A program made the position numbers and the translations under genes. The notes under the pieces were generated by a model. It was not told the DNA's origin. It ran no database searches and was given only the letters and a program-made list of their open reading frames with translations. From the NCBI RefSeq assembly GCF_000425645.1, contig NZ_AUDV01000006.1, positions 124,001-188,000 of the forward strand: DNA of 64,000 nt, in the 5' to 3' direction. Each line of letters opens with the position of its first letter. Within the stretch, counting starts at the first letter, position 1. This document shows, piece after piece, positions 56,252 to 64,000 of this stretch. The DNA comes from Gaetbulibacter saemankumensis DSM 17032. Its GTDB lineage: Bacteria > Bacteroidota > Bacteroidia > Flavobacteriales > Flavobacteriaceae.

Positions 56252-56287
56252 AAAAAAGATCCCACTCAAACAAGTGGGATCTTTTTT
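56252..56287 (-). terminator. Intrinsic terminator of rpsU
   Basis: AAAAAAGATCCCACT (56252-56266) pairs perfectly with AGTGGGATCTTTTTT (56273-56287). It lies 25 bases after the rpsU stop and before the Xer gene. Confidence 0.92.
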
Positions 56288-56312
56288 ATTTAGAATACAA
56301 TAATATTATATA

Positions 56313-56507
56313 TTAAATATCTTCTGCATCTCTTAGTCTTTGTACATATTGCGCTTTTTGAATTTGCGCTCTACGCTCAACAGAAGGCTTTGTGAATTGC
56401 TTACGCGATTGTAATTGACGCTTAGCTCCAGTTCTATCGAACTTTCTCTTAAAACGCTTTAGCGCTCTATCTATATTTTCTCCTTCTTTAATTGGAATTA
56501 TTAACAT
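56313..56507 (-). CDS. rpsU: 30S ribosomal protein S21
   Basis: S21 (bS21) sits near the 16S rRNA 3' end. The 64-residue protein starts MLIIPIKEGENIDRALKRFKRKF (in part) and is arginine-rich, as expected. It has its own consensus promoter (56545-56574) and, unlike most genes in this phylum, a strong Shine-Dalgarno (AGGAGG, 56518-56523), 10 bases before the ATG. In Flavobacterium johnsoniae bS21 helps hide the anti-Shine-Dalgarno, and ribosomes lacking it preferentially read rpsU; the site here fits that feedback model. A strong terminator follows. Confidence 0.97.
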   Translation of the reverse strand: MLIIPIKEGENIDRALKRFKRKFDRTGAKRQLQSRKQFTKPSVERRAQIQKAQYVQRLRDAEDI

Positions 56508-56517
56508 AGTGTCTTAA

Positions 56518-56523
56518 CCTCCT
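56518..56523 (-). promoter_or_regulatory. Strong Shine-Dalgarno before rpsU
   Basis: On the minus strand AGGAGG lies ten bases before the rpsU ATG, the longest anti-Shine-Dalgarno match I found at any gene start in the window. Confidence 0.8.
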
Positions 56524-56544
56524 CTCTTTTAGATTTTGTGGCTG

Positions 56545-56574
56545 CAAATATATAAACTAATTTTTTATTGGCAA
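56545..56574 (-). promoter_or_regulatory. Consensus promoter of rpsU
   Basis: On the minus strand TTG (56572-56574) and TATATTTG (56545-56552) are separated by 19 bases, a full Bacteroidota promoter. Confidence 0.78.
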
Positions 56575-56603
56575 TTATTTTTTTTTAAAAATTCACATCA
56601 CTC

Positions 56604-57779
56604 TTATTTCCCGTTTGTTACGGGCTTATATTCCTTCTTATCTATTATAATTTTAGAAATAATTTCTCTTAATATTTCAGATGTTCCTCCTCCAATTGGT
56701 CCCAATCTACTATCACGAAGCAAACGTGCCAATGGATAATCTTCCATATAACCATACCCTCCTAAAAATTGCAGACACTGATAAATAACATCATCAGCCA
56801 TTTTAGTTGATTTTAATTTAGACATCGTCGCCTCTTTAACTACATACTCCCCCCTATTTAATCTATATGCTACAGAATAATTAAACTCTTTACAGAATTC
56901 CATTTCCGTATATAAATCCGCTAGGTTATGACGAAGTGCCTGAAACGTATCAATCGACTTACCGAAAGCTTTACGTTCCGACATGTATTGCAAGGCATAA
57001 TCTAAAGCAAACTCGGCACGAGCATGCGCATTAATACCCATGATAAGTCGTTCTAAAGCAAAATGCTGCATGATATATGGGAAACCTTTATTTTCTTCTC
57101 CCATTAAATTACCCGCTGGCACCTTTACATTATCGAAAGCAATCTCCGCAGTATCTGAAGCACGCCAACCTAACTTATTTAATTTAGTTGCTGAAACACC
57201 TTCAGTATCACGATCTATTAAAAAAATACTTATTCCTTTATTCTTAGATTCTGGGTTTGTTTTAGCGGCTACAATTAAATAATCGCTATATATACCATTT
57301 GTAATAAATGTTTTCGATCCATTTATAATATAAGTATCCCCTTCCTTTACCGCCGTAGTTCGCATTCCTGCCACATCACTTCCTCCGAAAGGTTCTGTAA
57401 TACACAAACAACCAATTTTATCACCAGCTATACTAGGCGCTAAATAATTCTGTTTTATAGCTTCATCACCTTCCGCATTCAGATGTGTCATGGCTAAATA
57501 TACATGCGCCCAAATTGCAGCAGCAAAACCACCAGAATTTATCTTTTGAAGTTCTTCTAAAAGAATTACAGTATAAAACAGATCTAGATTAAGTCCTCCA
57601 TAAGCCTCTGGATAATTAATTCCGAAGAATCCCATATCGCCAAATTTCTTCCAAATAAACCGTTCTATCGTACCTGTTTGTTCCCACTTTTCAACGTGAG
57701 GGACCACTTCTTTTTTTAAAAATTCTTGTAGACTTTTTCTAAAAAGTTGATGTTCTTCGGTGAAGTACCTACTATCCAT
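56604..57779 (-). CDS. Acyl-CoA dehydrogenase
   Basis: This FAD enzyme oxidises acyl-CoA to enoyl-CoA in fatty or amino acid breakdown; it has 391 residues. CITEPFGGSDVAGMRTTA is the FAD/substrate signature, and HFALERLIMGINAHARAEFAL (in part) is helix G. The end reads RDSRLGPIGGGTSEILREII: the Glu of the usual YEGT motif is missing, and the Glu in ALERL (helix G) is probably the base, as in isovaleryl/long-chain types. I use ATG 57779, because the longer frame starts with TTG at 57797 overlapping the HhH gene stop. It is 15 bases after the HhH gene. Confidence 0.94.
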   Translation of the reverse strand: MDSRYFTEEHQLFRKSLQEFLKKEVVPHVEKWEQTGTIERFIWKKFGDMGFFGINYPEAYGGLNLDLFYTVILLEELQKINSGGFAAAIWAHVYLAMTHLNAEGDEAIKQNYLAPSIAGDKIGCLCITEPFGGSDVAGMRTTAVKEGDTYIINGSKTFITNGIYSDYLIVAAKTNPESKNKGISIFLIDRDTEGVSATKLNKLGWRASDTAEIAFDNVKVPAGNLMGEENKGFPYIMQHFALERLIMGINAHARAEFALDYALQYMSERKAFGKSIDTFQALRHNLADLYTEMEFCKEFNYSVAYRLNRGEYVVKEATMSKLKSTKMADDVIYQCLQFLGGYGYMEDYPLARLLRDSRLGPIGGGTSEILREIISKIIIDKKEYKPVTNGK

Positions 57780-57793
57780 TTGTGCTATCTTTT

Positions 57794-58660
57794 TCAATCG
57801 AGCGACAAATATAATTTAATTATATCGATTTTATTTACAGGAAAGTCCTTAACTTTTACTAATTCGTCGAAGGAATTAAATCCGTCTCTTAAAGTTCTTG
57901 CTTCTGTAATAGCATGAGCTAAATCGTAGTCTATGTGCTGAACAGTAACCAATTCTTCCACGGTTGCCCTATTCAAATTAATTTTATGAACCGCTCTTGG
58001 TGTCTTTACTGTAAATCGATTGGTTATTTTTTGAATAACTTCAGGTGACAAACCAAATACATCCAATAATTGGACATCATCAATAAACCCACCAGCGAAT
58101 TTATTTCTATATTTTATAATTCTTTCTGAAAGCACTTTACCTACTCCATTAACCATTTGAAGTTCTTGAGCTGTAGCTTTGTTTAAATCAATCTTATCAG
58201 CAAAACTATAAACCTTGTTGGTATAACTTCTAGGTTTTAATGTAACTTTCGACTTGTCAACCCAATCTGGAAATTTAAAATATGGTGAAATTACCTTTAA
58301 TAAAGAATCGGATACCTGGGTTACCATTTGAAAGTCTTTTGCAGAATTTATCCATTTGTCCTGTTTTCTATAAAAAAGCAACCTATCGATTTCTTCATTA
58401 CTCATCCCTAAGACAGCCCCTTTATAATCGGTAATGTAATTTGGATTAAAAGGAAATATTTTAGGTTTACTAGCATCTATTTGAATAGCTTTTAAAGAAT
58501 CTATTTCCTTTTGGTATATAGCTAAGGCTTCTTGATCTATTTGTAATTCTTCAGCTGAACCATCTATAAAAAAATAGATACATTGTAACGCAACAATAAT
58601 TAATACCAATAAAAAAATCCCATTTCGTTGCTCTTTAGAAAACAATAAATGGGATTTCAT
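57794..58660 (-). CDS. Helix-hairpin-helix protein with a membrane anchor
   Basis: This is a 288-residue protein with one N-terminal membrane helix (GIFLLVLIIVALQCIYFF). It carries two ComEA-like helix-hairpin-helix segments (KIDLNKATAQELQMVNGVGKVLSERIIKYRNK in part, and HKINLNRATVEELVTVQHID). A more diverged HhH-like part precedes them (VLGMSNEEIDRLLFYRK). HhH modules bind DNA without sequence preference, so an envelope DNA-binding role like ComEA in uptake is possible; no other competence gene is adjacent. It is followed by the acyl-CoA dehydrogenase gene with 15 bases between stop and ATG. Confidence 0.85.
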   Translation of the reverse strand: MKSHLLFSKEQRNGIFLLVLIIVALQCIYFFIDGSAEELQIDQEALAIYQKEIDSLKAIQIDASKPKIFPFNPNYITDYKGAVLGMSNEEIDRLLFYRKQDKWINSAKDFQMVTQVSDSLLKVISPYFKFPDWVDKSKVTLKPRSYTNKVYSFADKIDLNKATAQELQMVNGVGKVLSERIIKYRNKFAGGFIDDVQLLDVFGLSPEVIQKITNRFTVKTPRAVHKINLNRATVEELVTVQHIDYDLAHAITEARTLRDGFNSFDELVKVKDFPVNKIDIIKLYLSLD

Positions 58661-58684
58661 ATATTATAATTTTTTTAGTTATCT

Positions 58685-60307
58685 CTACATATGCTTAGTA
58701 AGATCTTCCGCGCCATCTTCTAAAGCATCTTCTTTAACCGTAATTGCTTTTAGGTATTTTGTTAATTCCTTTTTAATAATTGGAGATAAAACAACCACTC
58801 CAATGATATTAGGCACTACCATTGCGAAAATCATAGCATCGGAAAAATCAATTACGGCTCCTAAACTAATTGAGGATCCTACTACTACAAAGATTAAAAA
58901 CAATAACTTATAAACCAAATCGCTAATTTTACCCTTACCAAATAAGAATACCCAACCTTGCATACCATAGTAAGACCAAGATATCATAGTTGAAAAAGCA
59001 AACAAAATAACAGCTATTGTTAGCACAATTGAAAAATGTGGAATTACAGAATCAAAGGCTGTTGCCGTAAGTTCCACTCCTTCTTTAATTGGCACTCCGT
59101 ACTCCATAAACCCTCCATCAAAATTTGTAATTACAATGACTAAAGCAGTCATAGTACAAATTACCACAGTATCTACAAAAGGTTCTAACAAGGCTACAAT
59201 ACCTTCACTTGCCGGGTATTTCGTTCTTACCGCTGAGTGAGCAATAGCAGCACTACCTACTCCTGCTTCGTTAGAAAAGGCACCTCTTCGTATTCCTTGA
59301 ATCATTACACCTATTAAACCACCAGCAATTCCTAAACCAGAAAAGGCTCCTTCATATATTAATCCAAAAGCATCGTCAATTAAATGCCAGTTAGCTCCTA
59401 ATATAATTAAAGCAGCCAAAACATAAATACCTGCCATAAACGGCACTACTTTTTCCGTTACTGAAGCAATTCTTTTAATACCTCCAATAATAACTACCGC
59501 CACTAACACAGCCATTACAAGTCCAAAATATAGACCTGCATTTGCACTCTGAAAGTCAAATAATTTAACAAATTGTGCCGCAGCTTGATTTGCCTGGAAC
59601 ATATTTCCACCTCCAAACGAACCTCCAATTACAAAAATAGAGAATAATACTGCAAGCACTTTTCCTAAACCTCCAAGATTCTTTTCTTTAAAACCTTTTG
59701 TTAAGTAGTACATAGGCCCACCATAAACTGTTCCATCCGTCCCTACATCACGGTACTTAACTCCTAATGTACATTCAGCAAACTTTGAAGCCATACCAAC
59801 TAAACCTGCCATAATCATCCAGAATGTCGCTCCAGGACCTCCTATTGAAAGAGCTACTGCTACTCCTGCAATGTTACCAAGACCCACCGTAGCCGACAAA
59901 GCTGCCGTTAACGCCTGAAAATGAGACACCTCACCGTGCACACTATCATCTCTAAGGGTTTCTATAATATTGTGATCTTCATTATGTGTTGGATCTCCAT
60001 ATAAGGTATCAGCTCCGTGCTTCTCAATATCCTCATATTTCCCTTTAACAACCAGTAATGCTGTTCTGAATCCTGTAAAATTTATGAACTTAAAATATAC
60101 GGTAAAGAATAAGGCACCTCCGACTAAAACTATAAGCACCCAAGGAATATTTAAGGTCTCCGAAAATGGTATTTCGTAAAAAATAGCATCAACAAACCAA
60201 CCTGTGTAATCTTTAAACACTCGGTCAATTTTTTCCGAAGTCGATTCTTGTGCAAATGTTAAAATAGGTAATACTAATGTAAAAATTGAAAGAAGATATT
60301 TCTTCAT
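58685..60307 (-). CDS. Alanine/glycine:cation symporter (AGCS family)
   Basis: This sodium-coupled amino acid symporter has 540 residues. The first 20 residues look like a cleavable signal (MKKYLLSIFTLVLPILTFAQ), unusual but seen in Bacteroidota members. The central AGCS motifs are clear: ALSATVGLGNIAGVAVALSIGGPGATFWM (in part), GTDGTVYGGPMYYLTKG, and GIRRGAFSNEAGVGSAAIAHS (in part). It probably imports alanine or glycine. It follows a gap of 113 bases from the K+ channel gene. Confidence 0.95.
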   Translation of the reverse strand: MKKYLLSIFTLVLPILTFAQESTSEKIDRVFKDYTGWFVDAIFYEIPFSETLNIPWVLIVLVGGALFFTVYFKFINFTGFRTALLVVKGKYEDIEKHGADTLYGDPTHNEDHNIIETLRDDSVHGEVSHFQALTAALSATVGLGNIAGVAVALSIGGPGATFWMIMAGLVGMASKFAECTLGVKYRDVGTDGTVYGGPMYYLTKGFKEKNLGGLGKVLAVLFSIFVIGGSFGGGNMFQANQAAAQFVKLFDFQSANAGLYFGLVMAVLVAVVIIGGIKRIASVTEKVVPFMAGIYVLAALIILGANWHLIDDAFGLIYEGAFSGLGIAGGLIGVMIQGIRRGAFSNEAGVGSAAIAHSAVRTKYPASEGIVALLEPFVDTVVICTMTALVIVITNFDGGFMEYGVPIKEGVELTATAFDSVIPHFSIVLTIAVILFAFSTMISWSYYGMQGWVFLFGKGKISDLVYKLLFLIFVVVGSSISLGAVIDFSDAMIFAMVVPNIIGVVVLSPIIKKELTKYLKAITVKEDALEDGAEDLTKHM

Positions 60308-60420
60308 AAAGTTGTTTTTTGGTTGAAGTTTATTGCATTATTATCATAAAACGCTGGCAAGATGCTAAAAAAATGTTGGCTAAGAAAGGATTATTTGTTA
60401 AAAATCCTTAAAACCAGAAT

Positions 60421-61446
60421 CTATACTAAATCGATATTATATGCAGAATTTAAAGCTTCGATCTGTTCCGGGCGCCCTAAAACTATAATTTTTGAATTCG
60501 GTGCTAACTCTAATTCTGCTTCTGGATTTACGGTATATTCACCTCTTTCATTTTTGTAACCTATAACAGTACAACCTGTTTTATGTCTAAGGTCTAAATC
60601 TTTAATCGTATTACGTCCTCTTTTAGTATGTAGCTTTTCTACAGCGATTTCTTCGATATTAATATTAGAGGCTCCTACGATGGACAAATTATCTATAAAT
60701 TCCATTAAACCTGGAACTACTACTAAAGATGCCATATGATCGCCGCCAATTTTATCTGGTAAAATCACGTTATTAGCTCCAGCAAACTTTAATTTATCAT
60801 AAGATGATTCGTTTGAAGCTCGACTGATAATATTAATATCTTTATTGATTTGTCTAGTTGATAATACCACAAACAAATTATCGGCATCATTGGGTAAGGC
60901 AGAAATAAAATTTGATGCTCTATCAATTCCCGCTTGTAATAAAACCTCATCTTCATTAGCGTTACCTATAACATAAGGTACATTATCTGCTTGTAATCGC
61001 TCTTCCATCTCACGGTTTTTTTCAACAACTACAAACGACTTATTATGGGTTAGTAACTTCCTAACAGCCTGCTTACCATTACGCCCATAACCACATATAA
61101 CAACGTGATTTTTAAAACTATCTATTAGCTTCTGCATCTTTTTTTGTTTTAATTCTTCAATATTGTTTTTACTTAAAATATACTCGGTTATTACCGATAG
61201 TGCATAACCTACAATTACAACACTTGCTAAAATTAAAAATATGGTGAATACTTTCGATTTATCATCTAAAGGTACAACTTCACTAAAACCTACGGTTGTC
61301 ATGGTTATAACTGTCATATAAACAGCGTCTATTAACGTGTAATCTGAAATTACAACAAACCCCATAACCCCAATCATTAAAATTGCTAAAAGCAAAAAAA
61401 TAGCGGTATAAATTTTAGTTTTAAAAAACTCGATAAATGATATCAT
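60421..61446 (-). CDS. K+ channel with RCK (TrkA-N/C) domains
   Basis: This is a 341-residue two-helix potassium channel with cytoplasmic RCK domains. Helices near residues 12-34 and 63-90 flank the pore; the filter reads TVITMTTVGFSE, i.e. TVGF at 51-54 instead of TVGYG. The Rossmann NAD-binding site is VVICGYGRNGKQAVRKL, with GYGRNG at 119-124. A TrkA-C-like domain ends the protein. It is three bases from the PspC gene upstream on the same strand, so the two are probably co-translated. Many RCK channels are gated by nucleotides or Ca2+; the ligand is unknown. Confidence 0.93.
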   Translation of the reverse strand: MISFIEFFKTKIYTAIFLLLAILMIGVMGFVVISDYTLIDAVYMTVITMTTVGFSEVVPLDDKSKVFTIFLILASVVIVGYALSVITEYILSKNNIEELKQKKMQKLIDSFKNHVVICGYGRNGKQAVRKLLTHNKSFVVVEKNREMEERLQADNVPYVIGNANEDEVLLQAGIDRASNFISALPNDADNLFVVLSTRQINKDINIISRASNESSYDKLKFAGANNVILPDKIGGDHMASLVVVPGLMEFIDNLSIVGASNINIEEIAVEKLHTKRGRNTIKDLDLRHKTGCTVIGYKNERGEYTVNPEAELELAPNSKIIVLGRPEQIEALNSAYNIDLV

Positions 61447-61449
61447 AGG

Positions 61450-61674
61450 CTATAAATCGAAAACAGACGAACGCTTAGTGTAAACAAGATCTTTTATGCG
61501 CATCCAAAACGCTAAGAATAAATACAAGGCAAAACCAAAACCTAAGGTCACAAAGGTTAAGTACATAAAAGTGGTACGAACTACTTTAGTACGTATACCA
61601 AATCGCTCAGCTATTCGCTGACACACATAATATCCATGCTTTTGAAAAAACAATAATGGTTTGTATACATTCAT
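61450..61674 (-). CDS. PspC domain protein
   Basis: This is a 74-residue single-domain PspC-like membrane protein. KHGYYVCQRIAERFGIRTKVVRTTFMYLTFVTLGFGFALYLFLAFWM (in part) is the family pattern of a cytoplasmic start and hydrophobic helices. PspC proteins sense envelope stress in phage-shock systems, but here the other psp genes are absent. It lies three bases upstream of the K+ channel gene, a pairing worth noting. Confidence 0.88.
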   Translation of the reverse strand: MNVYKPLLFFQKHGYYVCQRIAERFGIRTKVVRTTFMYLTFVTLGFGFALYLFLAFWMRIKDLVYTKRSSVFDL

Positions 61675-61770
61675 TTTTTTAACGTTTATTCAAAATTTAA
61701 CTTACTTAAAATAATTATGTCGCAATTTAGCTATAAAGTTTGATAACTTTCACATACTATTTTAACTAAC

Positions 61771-63039
61771 TCATGTAATTAATTGATGTCCAATAGCGCA
61801 TTGCAAACAACCATTCTTATCACAATACTCTTTTTTAAGTTGAATTAGTGCCTGTGAATGCATAGCAGACTCCGAGACTTTTTTCAAACTATTAAAAGCA
61901 TCAATAATCGCATTCTTTTCAGAATCTAATTCACTTACAATATTTAAAATTACCTCATCTTCATTATTTCCAACATGCTTTGCATAACAAAACTTTAATG
62001 GCAATACAGTGTTTATCAACAATAAATCTATAAATGATTTTGAAAGTGTTTTTACCACCAATTTAGATACCTTTCCAAAATTATAGTGTGTATCCCAAAA
62101 ACCACTGGCATTCACTTTAAAAAGTTTATAGAAATCATCCAAACTAGACGCACTTATTATTTCTGAAAATAAATTTTTATGTTCATAATATAAATTAGCG
62201 AACTGCGACAGCCGTATCGTGGGAAAATTTGGTGGACGTAACCTAAAAAATTTAACCGGCAGAACAGCATCTTGGTTCAGTCCGAACTTTTGTTTTATAA
62301 ACTTATATTCCTGACACAATTTATTGTAATAAACATTCTCTGAATCACTCTCCAATAAACCTGACTGTCCAAAGAACAAAGCTTCTAACCGAAGTAGACT
62401 AGACTGTGATTTTCTTACCACTGTAAAATCCATAGAATTAGCCATACTAAGAAAAGCATCCCCATTTACTTTCAGTCCAAAATTTTTGGCTAACATTTTA
62501 AAACAAACGGCTTCCCAGTTATTATTTGAAGTCTTTAAATACTGTTTAACAAGCTCGGTTTTTTGTTCTAAACGTTCAAAGTATAAACGCTCTAACCAAT
62601 TATTGATTACAAACCCTTCTACATTTGCAAAATCCATTTCACAATTAATCCACTTATCATTTTTAATAAAAAGTCTACTGTAATGATTTAACATATCCGG
62701 CGCAACTACCGACTTTAAAACCAAAGTTGGAATAACAGAATTATCTTTACGAAATACTTCTATATCATGTTCCCATACAACATGTAGAATAACATTATCG
62801 TAGGCTGGATCTTTTTCATGATTATGTAAAAACCAGTCGGATGACTTTACATGAATTTCAACATTTCCAGCCCAGAGTTGATCTCCTATTCTAAGCTTCG
62901 CATTAAAAAAATCGGGTCCCGAATCTAAATTGTGTTGACCAACCGATACAACTTCAATTAAATCTCCAGATTCAATTCTAAGATTATCAATTTGAAACTT
63001 TTTATGTTTCCATATATAATGTAGGAAATGTTCTTGCAT
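61771..63039 (-). CDS. DUF2851 family protein
   Basis: This is a 422-residue soluble protein. The opening MQEHFLHYIWKHKKFQIDNLRIESGDLIEVVSVGQHNLDSGPDFFNAKLRIGDQLWAGNVEIHVKSSDW (in part) is characteristic of DUF2851, a Bacteroidota family of unknown function. The conserved acidic and Trp residues (SGPDFFNA, WAGNVEIHVKSSDW) resemble a nuclease-like beta sheet, which is inference. The C-terminus has a Cys-rich end (CDKNGCLQCAIGHQ), perhaps metal-binding. It is divergent from the DUF2721 gene. Confidence 0.88.
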   Translation of the reverse strand: MQEHFLHYIWKHKKFQIDNLRIESGDLIEVVSVGQHNLDSGPDFFNAKLRIGDQLWAGNVEIHVKSSDWFLHNHEKDPAYDNVILHVVWEHDIEVFRKDNSVIPTLVLKSVVAPDMLNHYSRLFIKNDKWINCEMDFANVEGFVINNWLERLYFERLEQKTELVKQYLKTSNNNWEAVCFKMLAKNFGLKVNGDAFLSMANSMDFTVVRKSQSSLLRLEALFFGQSGLLESDSENVYYNKLCQEYKFIKQKFGLNQDAVLPVKFFRLRPPNFPTIRLSQFANLYYEHKNLFSEIISASSLDDFYKLFKVNASGFWDTHYNFGKVSKLVVKTLSKSFIDLLLINTVLPLKFCYAKHVGNNEDEVILNIVSELDSEKNAIIDAFNSLKKVSESAMHSQALIQLKKEYCDKNGCLQCAIGHQLIT

Positions 63040-63096
63040 ATACTAATGTAAAAATATTTTTATAATTCTTAAAAATCGAATTATATAAAACTTACT

Positions 63097-63104
63097 TAAA
63101 TTTG
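63097..63104 (+). promoter_or_regulatory. −7 element of the DUF2721 gene
   Basis: TAAATTTG matches TAnnTTTG and ends 17 bases before ATG 63122. Confidence 0.6.
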
Positions 63105-63121
63105 ATAAAATTTATCTACAC

Positions 63122-63517
63122 ATGGAACAATTAACACTTACAACTCCAGCACTTTTGTTTTCGGCAATATCCCTAATCATGTTGGCCTACACCAACCGTT
63201 TTTTAGCCTACGCCTCAGTGGTTAGAAGTTTACATGATAAATATTTAGAAAAAAAAGATAAACGCTTATTACATCAAATTGAAAACATCAAGAAACGTCT
63301 TTATCTTACCAGAGCCATGCAAATTTTCGGGATCTCAAGTTTACTCCTATGCGTATTAACCATGTTTTTAATTTACATAGAACAACCCATAATTGCCATA
63401 TGGGTATTTGGTATTGCCTTGGTTTTGCTTATTATTTCATTGGCTGTATTAATTATGGAAATTCAGATTTCTGTAAAAGCCTTAGAACATCATATCAGTG
63501 ATATTGAAAATTGTTAA
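63122..63517 (+). CDS. DUF2721 membrane protein
   Basis: This is a 131-residue membrane protein with three hydrophobic segments: LTTPALLFSAISLIMLAYTNRFLAYASVVR (in part), MQIFGISSLLLCVLTMFLIYI and IWVFGIALVLLIISLAVLIMEI (in part). The charged loop LHDKYLEKKDKRLLHQIENIKKRL (in part) and the end EIQISVKALEHHISDIE fit the DUF2721 family, found in many bacteria with no known role. It is divergent from the DUF2851 gene, with an 82-base gap and its own promoter. Confidence 0.88.
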   Translation: MEQLTLTTPALLFSAISLIMLAYTNRFLAYASVVRSLHDKYLEKKDKRLLHQIENIKKRLYLTRAMQIFGISSLLLCVLTMFLIYIEQPIIAIWVFGIALVLLIISLAVLIMEIQISVKALEHHISDIENC

Positions 63518-63771
63518 CCTGATTACGCCGTCACTAACTTGGAGGGTGAAATTCATCAGTTAAATCAATTATCGAAAATGGTTTACGTATTTTTATAACT
63601 ATATAAAAAACAAAACGCTTACAAACTTTATGCGCACCGATATACAAACAAAAGGACCCGGTTGTAATTGAATAACCAGGCCACTTTCTCTAACAAAAAA
63701 CCAAAAACCAAATTTTAAATCAGTTTTTAAAACTACTTTTCTTTTTCATTTGTTAGTATGTGTTATTAATT

Positions 63772-64000
63772 CTAAAATCGATAAGAAACAGTGCCTTTTA
63801 TAAAAAATGGTGTTCCTGGTGTAAAATGAATTTCTTCAACAGGCTGAGACTCATTTTTCAGTCTTGACTCCGTTGCAAATTGTGTTTCGTTCCATTCTGT
63901 ATCAAACAGATTTTCAACGGTAAAACCAAGAGTTAAATTTTTAAATGTATAGTTAGCATTTAAATCGGTAACAAAATACCCCTCTGCCACAATACTGTTA
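63772..64000 (-). CDS. TonB-dependent outer-membrane receptor, C-terminal end only
   Basis: Only the last 75 residues are in the window; the frame is open to base 64000, so the gene starts outside. FVTDLNANYTFKNLTLGFTVENLFDTEWNETQF (in part) followed by TPGTPFFIKGTVSYRF is the conserved last barrel strands of TonB-dependent receptors, ending in an aromatic residue that marks outer-membrane targeting. The ligand cannot be known from this fragment. The NLFDTEWNE motif fits siderophore/metal-type receptors without a SusC signature, but that is weak evidence. Confidence 0.9.
   Translation of the reverse strand, partial: NSIVAEGYFVTDLNANYTFKNLTLGFTVENLFDTEWNETQFATESRLKNESQPVEEIHFTPGTPFFIKGTVSYRF

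Overview
The window is a chromosomal segment of a low-GC marine-type member of the Bacteroidota, most likely family Flavobacteriaceae. Evidence: Bacteroidota-type promoters (−7 element TAnnTTTG) before many genes, a general lack of Shine-Dalgarno sequences, a type IX secretion (T9SS) sorting-tail protein, the SecA, RpoB and RpoC variants typical of the phylum, DUF2795, DUF4295, DUF2851 and DUF3467 proteins, and TGTCAT...GAAGAATCT dispersed repeats. The genus cannot be fixed from this sequence alone.

Layout. 1-6.7 kb: a truncated SAM methyltransferase, a repeat-rich gap, a PduO-type corrinoid adenosyltransferase, a DUF2795 protein, secA and a membrane acyltransferase. 6.8-12.9 kb (minus): an M23 peptidase, rimO, a large tricorn-like S41 protease and an SRPBCC protein. 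13-21.2 kb (minus): ftsY, DUF4295, rpmG, rpmB, cinA, an Hpt protein, a fumarylacetoacetase-like protein, an exonuclease, a 2-oxoacid dehydrogenase E2, a glycosyltransferase and recR. 21.3-33.4 kb (mixed): a sodium symporter, a CoA-binding protein, fabH, htpG, a double-FKBP lipoprotein, a MOSC protein, a DEAD-box helicase, a VanX-type dipeptidase, a DUF4369 lipoprotein, tRNA-Thr, and several small ORFs and orphan terminators. 33.4-37.5 kb: manA-queD-idi (overlapping operon), prfC and a small ferredoxin-like protein. 37.5-41.6 kb: a T9SS-exported beta-propeller protein and a DUF3467 protein.

41.6-54.9 kb is the classical translation/transcription cluster, all on the minus strand: tRNA-Thr, tRNA-Tyr, tRNA-Gly, tRNA-Thr, tuf, tRNA-Trp, secE, nusG, rplK, rplA, rplJ, rplL, rpoB, rpoC. 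It is followed (upstream on that strand) by hpf, a Xer-type recombinase and rpsU. 56.6-64 kb: an acyl-CoA dehydrogenase, a helix-hairpin-helix protein, an alanine/glycine:cation symporter, a K+ channel/RCK protein with a PspC partner, DUF2851, DUF2721 and the C-terminus of a TonB-dependent receptor.

This is mostly a core-genome region. I found no CRISPR array, prophage, insertion sequence, defence island or biosynthetic cluster, and no clear undescribed multi-gene system. The most interesting signals are regulatory or small-scale: a strong Shine-Dalgarno before rpsU in a phylum that mostly does not use them; hairpins between rplL/rpoB, rpoB/rpoC and tuf/tRNA-Trp; a candidate sigma54-like heat-shock promoter before htpG; two acid-free basic micro-ORFs; an orphan short transcription unit before the VanX-like gene; and a decayed duplicate of the 3' end of the DUF3467 gene. 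Several gene starts were moved because promoters or terminators lie inside the longest reading frame.
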